Counted from the stretch's first letter, positions 47,624-60,290 are shown. The stretch is 64,000 bases of DNA from Allolobophora icterica (GCA_963556255.1 OY744613.1:46595546-46659545); one strand, 5' to 3'. A program made the numbers and translations. The notes: generated by a model from the sequence alone, not told the origin.

Positions 47624-48264
47624 TGAGACCAATATAGTCCTTTTTGTTAGTGTAACATTGTGCATTTTCCGCGTCCAAGCAAAAAAGTAACATATTTGGA
47701 ATCAGCTAAAAGTGCAGATAATTATAGGATACCTGCACATTTTCTAAAGTGAAATTTTTTTCTCGAAAATTTTATGTTACCGGTACATTAACCACTATAC
47801 ATAGGGGTCAGTCCATTGGAAATCACCGACGGCCTGTAGGTTATCTATCTCAGATTTGGCTCTAATTTTGCTCTTTTGTAGTTTGATATATTTATACGTC
47901 ATATTGAAATTTTCAGAAGCCTATCACAATGTATCTGCATTGTATGGCTGACGGTAATGGAGGGGTGGGGTTTGAAGCACTCGCGACATGTTGGAACTTG
48001 GAAACATATCCAGAGGCCTGTATCTCAGGAACAGATGGAATTAGGCTTGCAAAATTTGGTGATTTTGTACAACTTTTTGTGTACTTTCTGATTCTGTAAA
48101 TCATTCTGAATTGAAACAAATAGTTTCCCACTAATATTGGTGTAAAAGTGGCCAAAAACGCAGTTGTAAGTTTAAATCTGCGATATTCATGGCATTGCAG
48201 CAGTGAAGACAACAAAAGCTATTGCAAATATTTTAGATTTCTGTTATCTGCATATAGTTCACTT
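47624..48264. other. no gene recognised
   Basis: No convincing exon. A TTTGGTGATTTTG-like AT-rich stretch only. Confidence 0.3.
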
Positions 48265-48685
48265 GGTAATCCTGGGTTTTAGCGTCCGAAACTATTTACA
48301 TTGCATGAGCGATGAAAACGTTTCAGAGTTAAACTCAAACAATAAGTTGGAAGATTGATGAAAATATCAATGAAACTAGAAGCCGGATGATCGATTAAAA
48401 TATTACATACGAAAAGTCAAACTAGAAGTTGGAATTGCGATGAAAATATATCGTTTTAGTGCCGATATTATTCCCGTGTATGACCGATGAAAACATTTTA
48501 CAGTAAAACTCGAACTAGAAGTTGGAAGAATGATGAAAATATTCACGAAACTAGAAGCTGGATAATCGATTAAAATACAACTGAAACTAGAAGTTGGATG
48601 AACGATGATTATTTATTGTATTATTGTATATTGTATTAGAACGTTTCAATGAAAATAGTTTCGGACGCTAAAACCCAGGATTACC
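48265..48685 (-). mobile_element. GGTAATCC-family MITE
   Basis: Ends GGTAATCCTGGGTTTTAGCG and CGCTAAAACCCAGGATTACC, with exact GTTCACTT duplications (48257-48264 and 48686-48693). The interior is nearly the same as the 38085 copy. Confidence 0.9.
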
Positions 48686-48717
48686 GTTCACTTTGTATGT
48701 AACAAATCATAAACTTA

Positions 48718-48786
48718 TTACTCTACGTCTTCATGGTGATAAGAATCGTCAAAGTTGGTCCGTCCCATGAACTGCTTCATCTTCAG
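48718..48786 (-). CDS. candidate terminal exon, product unknown
   Basis: After a possible acceptor (CATACCTGCAG) the minus strand reads LKMKQFMGRTNFDDSYHHED and two more residues, then TAA. The acidic ending and clean AG look exon-like, but I found no partner exon, so this is weak. Confidence 0.2.
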   Translation of the reverse strand: MKMKQFMGRTNFDDSYHHEDVE

Positions 48787-50849
48787 CTGCAGGTATGCAC
48801 ATGTGGGACAAAAGATATAACAATGCTTTTGACTTAACGTTATAGATCTTAAACAGACCTTTCCAGTGATATATGGTTTGTTTTGCACATGCGAGTCCCC
48901 AATTTGTTCTATACTTTTTTGTTTTTAAAACAAATGTCAATTTATATAGGGCCTACAATGATTTATTGGCAGACAGCAGGGTTCACACTCATTCATTGTT
49001 TCAAAATTCCCTGACTTTCCAGATAACCTTCCAGAAAATTCCAGATACATTGATTAACGAATGTTTGAACAATAAAAATATTTTAAATATTTTTTACCGG
49101 CTTCTCTTCACTACACATGGTGGACGTGCGCTGTGTTGGGCCCTGGTGCTGTGGCATGGATATATTTTGGAGGAATGTTTCAATGGGAGACGGTACCACC
49201 CCTTTTGGCCATAACACACAGTCGGCTCACTTCTTACTCATTCACTATGCCTAGGCATGCCAACTCGAGGGTTCCCTACTCCCATCTCTACATTTATCAG
49301 ATGCCCTATCAGCATCTACCAGGATGACTGAATGGCTGTCAACGGTTTCCGTTCTGGAAGCGAGGTTTGGCCGAAAGGCTGCCTAAGGATTCGAACTGGG
49401 CCCAAACACAGTTTTAATTGAAGTATATAGGGAAAATCCATCCTCACTTGGGATTCTCCTATCTGGGTCTTCAATCGTAGCCTGGGATCGAACCTCCCAC
49501 TAGTCTAAGTGCACTAGTCTAAGTCCTCCTCAACTAAGGAAGCTGGCGCCTTAAATACTTCTTCTAAGAGCGCTAATAATCTTCGTGTTCTCTCCGCCCT
49601 AAGACTAGGATCACTGAACACAAAATCCACTATCTGAGATTCACTTAAACTCATGTTTTAATTTATACAAATTACGACAACTTAAATGCAATTACAGCAA
49701 CTCCAGATAGATTATCAGTCAGTCAATAAGTGTCTCTCATAGAACATTTATGGAGATCAATAATTATAAACTGTCACTACAAGTTACGATTGACTGCTAT
49801 GCACACTTACAACTTAAATTCAACAGAAAGTTTTTCACACAGAAATTATTTCACTTAAAGGTTCTGCAATAATGATCACGGAACTCACTATGGCACAGCA
49901 AGGGAAAATTCTCTACTTCCTAAGCACTGCTCACACAACAAGCAAAGGGGCCTCAACTTACCCACGAGCGCTACCAGTGTAATGCAATGCCTCACAATAT
50001 TAACTCTATATACAGCAAGCAGGTTTCTGTAGCTAAATCTATGCCCACATTCAACTATCAGTATAGTTTGAACATAACAGTTATACTGCAGCTAAGACTA
50101 ACACAATAACGTCGCTCATGGTAGCAGTTTCAGCCACTACGAGTGTCTGCAGTCAAGTTGTAATTGCAATATTTCTTCATTTTTTTCATTTTCTCTAGTT
50201 CAGCTATTTCCATGTCAAATTTATGTCTCCAACACTTGCTTGACTTTCAACACTTGCTTGACTTTCAGCACTCAAACTGGGTTTACTAGTTGTAGCACTC
50301 ACAATGGGTTGACTTTGTCAACCACCAACCAGTGACGACCCTACACCAGGGCAAATTAATATGCCCTTGTAAAAAAGCCTTTGCCCTGGTTGCTGCCCTG
50401 CTGGAAGTTTTTCCCTGCCAAGAATGTGTTCGGAGTAAAAATTGCCCTCTGCACTAGTTACTTGTATCATTGTATGACTGCCCTAGCTATGCCCTGGTTA
50501 CAAAAAATGTCTGCGCCGCCACTGCCACAAACACCCTGCAACTGCGGATGTTGACACCTGACAGCCTTATGGATACAAGGCTGAAGAAATGATGTCAAAT
50601 TTCCTGTCTGCTCGTCAGATTCTCAACGTACTTCATATCTTTCGCAGACTTTGCATGGCTGTTTATTGCCTTACATCCCATGTTGTTTAAGTGGATAATT
50701 CTTTTGCAGCCATTGCAAAAGGCTTCCTGTGTAGACCTTTGATTCTTCTGAAGGCAAGCAGATTAATTATGGATAACATCTGGATCTAGCCGAAGTTTAT
50801 TGAATACAGTTCTTTTTTTGTACAGCATGATTGTCAATTTAAAATTATG
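48787..50849. other. no firm gene; direct repeats and low-copy DNA
   Basis: Apart from the small frame at 49514-49654, nothing is supported. 50330-50520 repeats the words 'gccctg' and 'tgccctggt', which may be a decayed repeat. Confidence 0.3.
49514..49654 (-). CDS. small ORF, possible exon or retroelement leader
   Basis: A 46-residue frame starts MSLSESQIVDFVFSDPSLRA and is followed by a helical, charged stretch ending VEEDLD. It is too short for the usual filters, but its composition is protein-like. There is no family match I can name. Confidence 0.25.
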   Translation of the reverse strand: MSLSESQIVDFVFSDPSLRAERTRRLLALLEEVFKAPASLVEEDLD

Positions 50850-51900
50850 AGTTCTTGCAACAACAGTGGCATTCACCATACCTGAAACAAAAAAAATCAT
50901 GTTTAACTCAGACATCTCTAACACATGATCAAACACATTTAAGTGTACATTATTATTATTCTAACCTATATCTACTTGCTGATTGCATAGTACATGGTCA
51001 TCTTATGTGACAACAATTTGTTTGCCATGATGAATAATTTTGGATGCAGCTTCAGCAAGGATATGAAAGAGTTCTGTCTTGTTATCGTCGACCCTTACGA
51101 ATTGCTGCCAAAATCTTTGTGATAGCCACAACATGTGTCCATGTTCCTGAACCACGCTTCTCCCTTGCAGTGGATTTCAGACTATTTGGAATATATCTGT
51201 CAAAAACAATATCTAATCTCTGGACGTTTGATAAAACAGAATGAATGTATGAAAGGGATATTGTTTTAATATATTCCTCAAAACTTCTGCTACCACCAGG
51301 ATTAAGCATTCATGCAATCACAGCTGCATCCAAAACGCATCATATCTCTTCACACATGCGAAAACATACCGAACTAAATGCGGTCTCTACAAAACCTGAC
51401 GTTGAACGTGTCAAGCGCAGCCAACACTCAAGAGTTTCATATTTGTGATGGGGCAGTTCTTGGTCATTTACGTCTGGACATGGGCGTCCGGAGGGGAGAG
51501 GGCATTTGCCCTCCTGGATATTGCAAATATTAAAAAATAAATAAAATCTTTTAATTATTATGATTACTACAATAGTCCCAACATGATTTTCAATGCGAAA
51601 AACAATTATTTAGGTTAAGTCCTTGATCATTATTTATTTTAAAATTTTTTTTTATGCAAAAACGCCATTTTGCTCCTCTAAAAAATTTGTTGCTCCTCCT
51701 AAAAATTCCTGCGGACGCCCGTGGTTCTGGACCTTGGGCATGAGGGTGCTATCGCATCCGTCTGTGTGGTTGAGTACAGCCGTTGCCTGCATGTAAGATA
51801 ACAACATGCAGGGTTTCTTTTGCAGGTACTTCGATACCATCCCCTTCATCCCATAAATTCACATTAATGCCATCTGGAAATGATCCTAGCTCTTGAAACC
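50850..51900 (-). pseudogene. decayed transposon-type gene fragment
   Basis: The minus strand shows DAAVIA*MLNPGG, RSFEEYIKTISLSYI, RLDIVFDRYIPNSLKSTARE with KRGSG, then KQIVVT..DDHVLCNQQVDI after a frame change. From memory, the set (FEEYxxxxF.PYI, RxDVVWDxYxxxSLKxxTREKRGxG, VTxxDxVLC) is found in widespread uncharacterised, probably transposon-derived proteins of aquatic invertebrates. A 246-bp MITE (51480-51725) interrupts the 5' part. Confidence 0.45.
51480..51725. mobile_element. small MITE with TGGGCGTCCG ends
   Basis: Ends ATGGGCGTCCGGAGG and CCTGCGGACGCCCGTGGT are inverted. Flanks TCTGGAC (51473-51479 and 51726-51732) match exactly. It splits the decayed gene. Confidence 0.6.
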
Positions 51901-53249
51901 CCTCTTACAATGTCAGAGAGTTTTGTAGCCTAAACCAGAATAATTGCTCTTTGACAAACCTGGGCAAAGCGTGTTTTCCCGTGTTTACTTTCTGACAGAA
52001 AATGCAGCGGGTCCATGGGCGGCAATCTCGGGTATCGAGGGGGACAAGACCCCAGATCAGTTCATAACAAGATCGCCACCAGCGGGTCCAATCTGGGACT
52101 GACATTAGCGATGTTAGTCCCAGGTGCAATCCACGGCATTTTTTTCCTCCTCGTTCAGGATCCATTCACAGTAACTGAGCAATATACGGTTATGTACCGT
52201 TTAGATCAGAATACCAAAAGCACCAAAATTTCTTTCAAACAATCAATTAAAAGAAATATCAAAAGTTTGAAAATTGTCAACTTCAAGAAATACTAGTCCA
52301 AAAAAGTAGCGCAAAACATGTTCATTTTCAGGAATTAGCCCAAAAAATAGCCCAAGTTAACAGCATAAACTGTGCCAAAATAAGCTTAAATTTCTGTTTT
52401 CTCGAATACAATTAAAAATGTGCAGGTATCTAGTTCGCATACTTATATCACAAGTAACTCATAAAAACATATTCATGCTTGTACGCAGTGTTTGCACAAT
52501 GTAAGGGTTAAGTGATTTTAACAGAACGCACTAATAGAAAGACGGAAGATAAGAAGATAAAAGGTAGTCAAGAGTGCTTCAAATGGCAAGATTTCAGTGT
52601 TGTTAACCTTTGTTGTAAAATATTAATATCTCAGCATCTGGGGAATATAATTATCGAACTGTACCAAACACAACTGCATTTCTTCTCTCCATTAAAATAC
52701 GGCGCTATATAAGAGGTTTGTTTAATTTTGATTGCGAATGCAATTCCATGTTCTATCGTAAGATGGCAGGATAGTTGTTGATCCAACTCCATCTTATATA
52801 TTTTTTATTACTTTGGTTAACGCCATTTTGATGCGATTGCAAGAAGCCATTACTACGTGTTCTTCAATACACTGGTTTAGGTGTGTTATATTTACTTATC
52901 TCTCTAGTTTTGTCTTCGCGCATAGTTTATTCATTAATTACGCTAAAGCGTACGTTTACCGTTTATTCAATTTATGGGTAAACTTGTGCTATGAGGGTCC
53001 CTATCTTATGTTAATAATTGCAAGTTGGCACAAGAATAATGCCATAATTATCAGTATTACGCTTAGTGATGAATGCAACTGAGACTCGTTTTGGGAGCGC
53101 ATATTTTCATAAACGGACTGGTTTGGAATTGAGAAAGAATTCATCTGACCTAATAAACATCAGATGAGAAGTTCATACTGTACTTTTGAAGCGCGTGACT
53201 TTGTACTAATTGTAGAAAAAAGACATACAAGCGTCATTAATGTGAAAAC
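51901..53249. other. no gene; partial repeats
   Basis: 52012-52110 is a partial GGGCGGCAATC repeat. About 52935-52961 is a lone GGTAAACGTACG MITE end. The rest is AT-rich upstream flank of the finger gene. Confidence 0.4.
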
Positions 53250-54572
53250 ATGTTTTCGTGCCTGAATCATCAACGCGTGGATCCCGAAAATCAATACGGG
53301 AGAAAAACCATGCAGATGCCATTGATACCACAACGCAACTGCAATCCTAAGTCATCTGAAAGACCATACAAGATCGACACTGGAGAAAAAACACACGAGT
53401 GCAAAATATGTCACAAAGCATTTGCAACTAGCGGTCTTCAAGAACGCCATAAAAGAACTCACACTGGAGAAAAACCATACAGGTGCAATTTATGTGAGAA
53501 AGCATTTGCAGATAAATCTAATCTTAGAAATCATATAAGAACACACACTGGAGAAAAACCATACAGTTGTGATATTTGTCACAAAGCATTTGCACAACGA
53601 GGTCAACTGATAGACCACACAAGAACCCATTGTGAAGAAAAACCATACAAGTGCACTTTATGTGAGAAAACATTTGCACTGAGCTATTGTCTAAAAAGTC
53701 ACACAAAAATCCACACAGGAGAAAAACCATACAGGTGCAATTTATGTGAGAAAGCATTTGCACTGAGCTATTGTCTAAAAAAGCACACCAAAATCCACAC
53801 AAGAGAAAAACCATACAGGTGCAATTTATGTAAGAAAGCATTTGCACAGAAAAGTCGCCTGATAGACCACACAAGAACCCACACTGGAGAAAAACCATAC
53901 AGGTGCAATTTATGTGAAAAAACATTTGCAGCTAGATCTACTCTTAGAAAACATACAAGAGCACACACTGGAGAAAAACCATACACTTGTGATATATGTC
54001 ACAAAGCATTTGCACAACGAGGTCACCTGATACGCCACAATAGAACCCACTCTGGAGAAAAACCATACAAGTGCACTTTATGTGAAAAAGCATTTGCACT
54101 GAGCTATTCTCTAAAAAAGCACACCAAAATCCACACAGGACAAAAATCATACAGGTGCAATTTATGTGAAAAAGTATTTAGGTATATTCATAGTCTTAAA
54201 AGCCATGTAAAAATCCACAGTGCTGATAAAGTGTACAAGAATAAATTTCATACCAGTGTGTCTGGCATGAGTGATAGCTACGCCAATGATGATTCGGAGT
54301 TGCCAACAAGAAAAGAAACCATGCGAGAAATTTCATCTAAGCATAACAAGAAAAACATTCAAATTAAAAAAGAACTTTACGCAGGTCATTCAACAATTAG
54401 TGTTGCCCTAAATAATTCGTGTATGGGACTTTATGGTTGTGGACTGTGTGATGACATGTTTGAAATTGGAAAGGAGTTTATGGAACATTGTGAAGATCAC
54501 TTCTGTGAAAATCGACAGAAAGACACTTTTCTGGAACTATTTGAAATGCGTCTCCTAAGCTACCTGCGTTGA
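53250..54572 (+). CDS. C2H2 zinc-finger array protein
   Basis: The frame is 440 codons. The first roughly 45 residues are odd: bases 53290-53390 read TGEKPCRC and SHLKDHTR in another frame, so this part is a finger translated out of register. Then ten regular fingers (ECKICHKAF to RCNLCEKVFRYIHS) with TGEKPY linkers occupy about residues 50-325. A linker of roughly 70 residues leads to CGLCDDMFEIGKEFMEHCEDH and a tail ending LLSYLR. It is a likely nuclear DNA-binding protein. Fingers with ALSYxLKxHTKIH (4, 5, 9) and AQRGxL (3, 8) are near copies, showing internal duplication. The true start may be a downstream ATG or a spliced leader; ATG 53250 is only the first in the open frame. Confidence 0.85.
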   Translation: MFSCLNHQRVDPENQYGRKTMQMPLIPQRNCNPKSSERPYKIDTGEKTHECKICHKAFATSGLQERHKRTHTGEKPYRCNLCEKAFADKSNLRNHIRTHTGEKPYSCDICHKAFAQRGQLIDHTRTHCEEKPYKCTLCEKTFALSYCLKSHTKIHTGEKPYRCNLCEKAFALSYCLKKHTKIHTREKPYRCNLCKKAFAQKSRLIDHTRTHTGEKPYRCNLCEKTFAARSTLRKHTRAHTGEKPYTCDICHKAFAQRGHLIRHNRTHSGEKPYKCTLCEKAFALSYSLKKHTKIHTGQKSYRCNLCEKVFRYIHSLKSHVKIHSADKVYKNKFHTSVSGMSDSYANDDSELPTRKETMREISSKHNKKNIQIKKELYAGHSTISVALNNSCMGLYGCGLCDDMFEIGKEFMEHCEDHFCENRQKDTFLELFEMRLLSYLR

Positions 54573-55714
54573 ATAAGTAAAGCAATTTTAAATCAAAAGT
54601 TACTCTTTTCTATGTGTTAATGTTACACCAGCTACAGTTGGTTAACATATACAAATTTCTGCAGGGATGAGTATTTTTTTATTGGTGAGAAAAGGAGAAA
54701 ATCGATAAGTTCTACTGGCTTCGATGTATGAACCATGTGAATGCAAATGCCATACTCTGAGAAAAATGATTAAGGAAAGTCCAAGAAGTAAGAGAAAAAG
54801 ATCTTCTGAGTGCAAAGCTGAATCAGAATAAAATTCGTAGAACTGGTGAAAAAGGTTTATTTTGAGCATCACATTGCAAACATACCTCTGAGTAGTTCCC
54901 TTGAAGGGGCGCTATATAAATCCTGGAATGAATACAGTAAGAAACATGGACTAGACTACCTGAAGTCTCATGTTGGATAAAAGATGGAAATATGGTGGAA
55001 GGTCAATGAATAAATGAGAAGGTTCTGTGCTTTGATGCAGGAAGATCGAACACTGGTTATTAAAATAGAGAAAATACATTTGACCTGAAATTGTCACTTA
55101 TTCTTATATAATTCATTCTTCAAGACAGTTCGTGAAGGAACAATTGAAGGAAGAAAAACGGCAGGAAATCCAAGATGTATGGTCTTCTGGTCGATGAGTT
55201 ATAAATAGAGCAGATGGCACAAAAAATGTCAAGGAATGGCATAGACCAGAGACATTTGAGTCATTGAGTTCCTGAGCGTTTTGTGGTGCATTCTAGTCTG
55301 TAAATTTCTCTTCTCTATAGAAGCCACTAGTAGACTAGAAATTCCGTTCTTAGCATATCAGCTTAATCATAAGTTACTGCGTATTATTTTAAATGCTTCT
55401 TTTTGAGTTTCCTCTAGCTGAGAGTGACAGCTCCGGGTCTTTAGCAAAACAATCTATATGTTTCTCTCTCACCCGGAAATGACACCTCTTTGTTAAATGG
55501 CTGTATAGAATTCCTATATGATGTGATGACCTAATTAACTGTGTGCCATAGTTTCATTTACAGTGTTACTTCTTGTTGACAATGGACTAATGTTTTTACT
55601 AAATATATTTTACCTTATACTTTACTTGAACTGTGAAGGAAAGCAGATAAACCATGTTACTGCTGGAAATGCTGTATTAAAATATCTGTATTCGGTGACA
55701 ATGTTACCGGGACT
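54573..55714. other. 3' flank; LINE/SINE tail at 54885-54935
   Basis: 'cctctgagtagttcccttgaaggggcgctata' at 54885 is a lone hairpin tail. No other gene is recognised. Confidence 0.4.
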
Positions 55715-56017
55715 TTAACCCTCAGGCTACCAAGGTTTTTTTGCGACATCGGCTACCAAGGGGGGGGTGGTTACCACCCCCCCCCCGGAATTTCGTGTTT
55801 GGTTTAAGATATCATATCATGTAATACAGCATTTGATTCAGCATTCATTTCTGAAAAGAATGGTATATTTAGTTGTAAAATATATGAATGCATCTCGAAA
55901 TTATATAGTTTTTAACAAAGGCACCGGTCCATTTAACGATATCTGATATTATCGCACACAATTTGTACTATTGATCAATTAATATTATGACGTAAGGCCC
56001 TACATCGACACGCAAGA

Positions 56018-56081
<64 letters not shown>

Positions 56082-56949
56082 CACATTATTACCGGTATAT
56101 GTGTGTGTGTATATATATATATATATGCCCATAGACAATTACGATTGTTACGTAAATACCTGGACAAAAATATATAAATGATGTGGGTTTTGAAAATGAT
56201 CTATGTATCCAAGAATATTCTAAATATAATAAATATAATGAGGCTTAATTTTCAACAATACAAACTATTCCAAAGTCTGTTTTAGTTACAGACAAAACCT
56301 AAAGGCGTGCAGCTATATCAACATGAAAACATGAAACAAGAAATTATGTAATTTTTCCCGGCAGTCAAAAAAAACGTCAGTGGTCCTTGCAGTTATTGCA
56401 AGTTACTTTCATTGTTTTGTGCGAATGCTTCCTGCAAACCGGCTTCTTGAACACTTCACAGCACTGCTTTACTCTGTTAGTATTCTGCTTCAACTGTTTA
56501 TAGCCCTTCCCCATACCCAACCATATCGGTTTACGTTGTGATATTGCATCAGTGATTTTCACACTGAAAAAGCGTATTATTATTCATTATGATCACTTCC
56601 GGTTATCAAAAGACAAATAACTAAGCAAGTAAATATAACCCTAAATTCCCTCTAAAGAATGGCATAGTTGTTTCTCTTCCAGAAAGAATAATGAATACCT
56701 TTATAGTCGACAACAGCTAACAGCTGACGAGAGAAATTCCTGATTTCATAAGTGGTACCTAGGCTATATCGGGTATAACTTTTTTATGGCGTGGGATATC
56801 ATCATGACTTTTACCTCAAAATTTGCGCAAATGGACCCCCTACAGCTACCTAAAATGTCAAAATTATATTCCACGTGCAAAAAAAGTTTTTCCAGAAAAA
56901 CGTAGGGGGGGGGTGGTAACCACCCCCCCCTTGGTAGCCCGAGGGTTAA
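55715..56949 (-). mobile_element. piggyBac-like relic, second copy, inverted
   Basis: TTAA-flanked with ends CCCTCAGGCTACCAAGG and CCTTGGTAGCCCGAGGG. It matches 39232-40246 in reverse. The minus frame 56377-56562 has KPIWLGMGKGYKQLKQ and later CCEVFKKPVCRKHSHKT then VTCNNCKDH, a piggyBac-like cysteine-rich end. Relative to the first copy, about 200 bp with a (TA)n run (56022-56073) is inserted near 55972-56170. Confidence 0.65.
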
Positions 56950-57067
56950 CATTTAGTCTCGCCTTTGAATTTCTATTCTTATATTTTCTTTGATCAACTG
57001 AAAAATTGCGCAATTTGTGTTCATTTATATAAGCTACTTAATATTATTAATATTATTATTATTTTTA

Positions 57068-57100
<33 letters not shown>

Positions 57101-57299
57101 ATTATTAATTATTGATCAGAAACAATAGCCTTAATTTCACTTTGTATAAGCACACATTATTAATCCCATTTCTATATGTATGTTGAGAAGTTATGGAAGG
57201 AGAATTTTCTAAATAATATTAATACAAAATATGGTGTAATTGCCATAATTTCTAAGCAACAATAGCCAGAGTACAGAAGCATTAATTGATAGATTATAA
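56950..57299. repeat. AT-rich with (ATT/AAT)n
   Basis: A TTATTA/TAATAA palindromic run at 57035-57115. No gene. Confidence 0.5.
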
Positions 57300-57480
57300 T
57301 CCAGTTACGAATCTTTTTTCTGTAAATCCTTTCTAATATAATTCACATTTGTATGGTTTTTCCAGTATGGGTTCTTGCATGGTGCTGCATAGTTCCAATC
57401 CATGAAATCTTTTGTGACAAAAAATGCTATTATATGGGTTTTCTCCAGTGTGTGACAATTCTCACACAAATTTTGAAAAT
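57300..57480 (-). pseudogene. zinc-finger relic
   Basis: Minus-strand words HTGEKPI, QEPILEKPYKCEL and KGFTEK appear in two frames with stops, matching two to three C2H2 fingers and TGEKPY linkers of this family. Too decayed to encode protein. Confidence 0.6.
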
Positions 57481-58379
57481 AAATCTGTTTTCAAATATGT
57501 TGTCAATAAAATCACATCTGATATGTAATTTTTTTTATCCTTGCTTGCATGATCTAATATGTGGCAGTCTGAAACAGTACAAAACTAGTTTCATCAGCGA
57601 CCTGAATTATTTTACTCTTTAGATTATCAGTGGCACAACACAAAATTAATATCAAATACTTGGAGAGCTTACTTAAGGTTAAATTTCTAACATAATCGTA
57701 GTATAATTTCTATCTGACCTTAAGTTCTTGCAATTTTTTGCCAGTTCATCTCCTACTGAATAGAGCGATTTAACACCACTTAAATATTCCTACATAATGG
57801 ATGTGCATAATCATACTTACAAGGATTTCAGTTTCAATGCCAACATCAACATTTAAATACTTGTCAAAGGAAACAGGAAAAATTTACAGCAGATTTCCTC
57901 ATTAAATCGACTTTCTTGCAAGGCCTCTAACTGCTACTACTGTAGGTTATTTATACTGTGGTAATATGCTGAATAAAATCTCCAATTAATAATAACATTA
58001 ATAAATAATAATTATTATATCAATATGTATCAGGTAAGAAAACAAAACAAAGTGAGTAAGATCCATCTCTTGTAATATCTAACAGAACTAAACTATGAGT
58101 CTCAAATTTAGGTGTAAGTTAAAGAGCTTGATCCAAAAGTCACTCCTTAACGTGTTTCAGTTGACTATAATTATAGTGGTTTGTAGGCCTACCATGTTTA
58201 ACCTGGAGTTACAGGCTGTCACAATCAGAAGAAATTTATACCATGTAGGCCTAAATGATATTTTGTTGTGATTAGTATGTTTTAAGTATGAGCGTTTGTC
58301 TTGTACTAATAAAAGATTACTTACTTTCTAAATTACACTGGCTTGATTAAGAAAACGGCTGGGGGTGAAATCGGTTGGA
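57481..58379. other. no gene seen
   Basis: AT-rich sequence. Two TAGGCCTA words at about 58185 and 58246. Confidence 0.35.
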
Positions 58380-58680
58380 ACCACGTCAAGATCCAAAGGG
58401 GTAAACCTTCGTGCATATGGTTCTCCAGCGCCATTTCTGCATAATATAGTACGGGCAACCACATCATCCTGTGTTATGTATGTCACCCCCTTATGGTGGG
58501 GTTATCTGAGTAAAGGTGAAAAGAAGAGAGTCGTTAGATTCTTAACGCGTAGGCGCAAAATGGATTTTCTCCTACTCATGCTCCTCTTATCTATCACCAG
58601 GATTTTACACTCAAAATTGAAGTCTCGCCGTTTCAAGAACTCCTACCCCGACTCATAAACCGATTATCACCGTAGCACCC
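58380..58680 (+). mobile_element. LINE fragment (reverse-transcriptase C-terminal side)
   Basis: Reads NIVRATTSSCVMYVTPLWWG, then YLSKGEKKRVVRFLTRRRK, like the 'RATV..YASPAWWGF...R...RR' region of the LINE at 2479. It is short and without a tail. Confidence 0.5.
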
Positions 58681-58828
58681 TGCTGTCTCCTCGGCATGAT
58701 CTCCCCGGACACTGACCTGGCACCGGAACGGACAAGGCGAAAATGGCTATTGCTGGTCTCCCTGACGTGGCTTTTGTGTGGCGCTGAGAAATTTCGGAGA
58801 TTTAGGCCTACATTAGCATTTACATCTG

Positions 58829-59399
58829 GGTTATCCCGTACTTTAGGTTGCTAAATTCCTTAAGAGAAGTTTAGGTTGCTAAATTATTTTAGTCGTTCAT
58901 CCCGCTTCTAGTTTAATCAACATTTAAATCATTCATCCCGCTTCCACTTTAATTTACATTTTAATCGTTGATCTCGCTTCCAGTTTGATTTACATTTTAA
59001 TCGTCATCCCGCTTCTAGTTTAATTAGCTTTTTAATCGTTGATCCCGCTTCCAGTTTAATCAACATTTTAATCATTCATCCCGCTTCCACTTTAATTTAC
59101 ATCTTAATCGTTGATCTCGCTTCAAGTTTGATTTACATTTTAATCGTCATCCCGCTGCTAGTTTAATTAGCTTTTTAATCGTTGATCCCGCTCCAGTTTA
59201 ATAAACTTTTTAATCGTTCATCCCGCTTCTAGTTTTATTCACGCAAAGAAATATGTTAAGGAATACACATTCCATTTCCGGAAACATTTTTCCACGATTT
59301 AAACCTAGGGTCAAACGTTTAATAATTTAGCAACCTAAAGTACGGGATTGAAAGCATGGTCTGAATTTAGCAACCTACAATGTAAACTACGGGATTACC
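58829..59399. mobile_element. MITE with GGTTATCCCGTA ends and CTTCTAG tandem repeats
   Basis: Ends GGTTATCCCGTACTTTAGG and CTACGGGATTACC are inverted, with further 'gcaacctaaagtacgggatt' inside. Exact TACATCTG duplications (58821-58828 and 59400-59407). The interior is about ten units of 'catcccgcttctagtttaatcaacattttaatcgt'. Confidence 0.85.
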
Positions 59400-59924
59400 T
59401 ACATCTGATCTTCCGCCTTCCAATTCTTCTCTAAAATTACACTCGCCTTAACAACAGTGTTCTGCTTCGTCTCTAGATCTGCCACAATTGTAACTGGGCA
59501 CGGACTTCCTCTAAAATTATACTCTTAAAAAATCCACCACTGATTTGACACAACGCTCGTGAATGGACTGGTGCCCTGCGCATCCATGGTTTCGAGTGGA
59601 ACTTTAGAAGTTTAGAGATTGCGATTGGGAAGTTGTAACTATTCGCTAGAGGTCAGGGAAATCGGAAATCTCATTTTCAGTTGCAATAGGTTCTTTGTAT
59701 TGAAAGCCATTTTAAGTGCTGGGTAAAGGAAACTTTGGAAATAAGCTTTCTTTAGTACACCGTTATTTATATTCGAATCACAAAATTTCCGTCTACAGGT
59801 TTGAATTCAAAACATCACCTCATTATTTTGCATATTTAGGGGTATTAATTTGAAATAGCTATTGTAGGCTCTGTGTATTCTAATTTGAAGAGGCATTTGT
59901 GATGCATACACCCCGAATGCATAT

Positions 59925-60165
59925 ACCCAAATTCCAACAGCGGTTCATAAATATTCATAAATTTATTCTCGCTGCTATTGGTTGAGAATAAATGATGAAT
60001 AATTTCTGCAACGAACATAACCATCTTCCATTCGCAGGTATAGCCTTTCAGTCGCACAAATATCCAGCTTTCCATCGTGGGTATAGCTTTATTATCGCAC
60101 AAAATACATAGGCTACACTGACCCTAACCCTAGGTATGTGTGAAATGCTCTACGTGTTGGGATTT
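59925..60165. mobile_element. MITE with ATACCCAAATCCCAAC ends
   Basis: Ends ATACCCAAATTCCAAC and GTTGGGATTTGGGTAT. The interior has 'gcaggtatagcctttcagtcgcac' / 'gggtatagctttattatcgcac' units with 'atccagctttcc', related to those at 32680-32820. Confidence 0.65.
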
Positions 60166-60290
60166 GGGTATATTTATTTATTTATTCCGGATATTTCTAT
60201 AGCGCCTCTCGATGTCAACTACTACTCAGAGGCGCTCCCGACTACAGCATTTGATGCTGTGCCAGAATTTTCACGACGAAGTGTCCCGAA
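60166..60290 (-). mobile_element. 5'-truncated SINE copy
   Basis: Reverse complement of the tail of the 722-957 SINE: 'tattccggatatttctatagcgcctctcg...ctactactcagaggcgctcccgactacagcatttgatgctgtgcc'. A (TTTA)n run is at its start. The tRNA head is missing. Confidence 0.75.
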
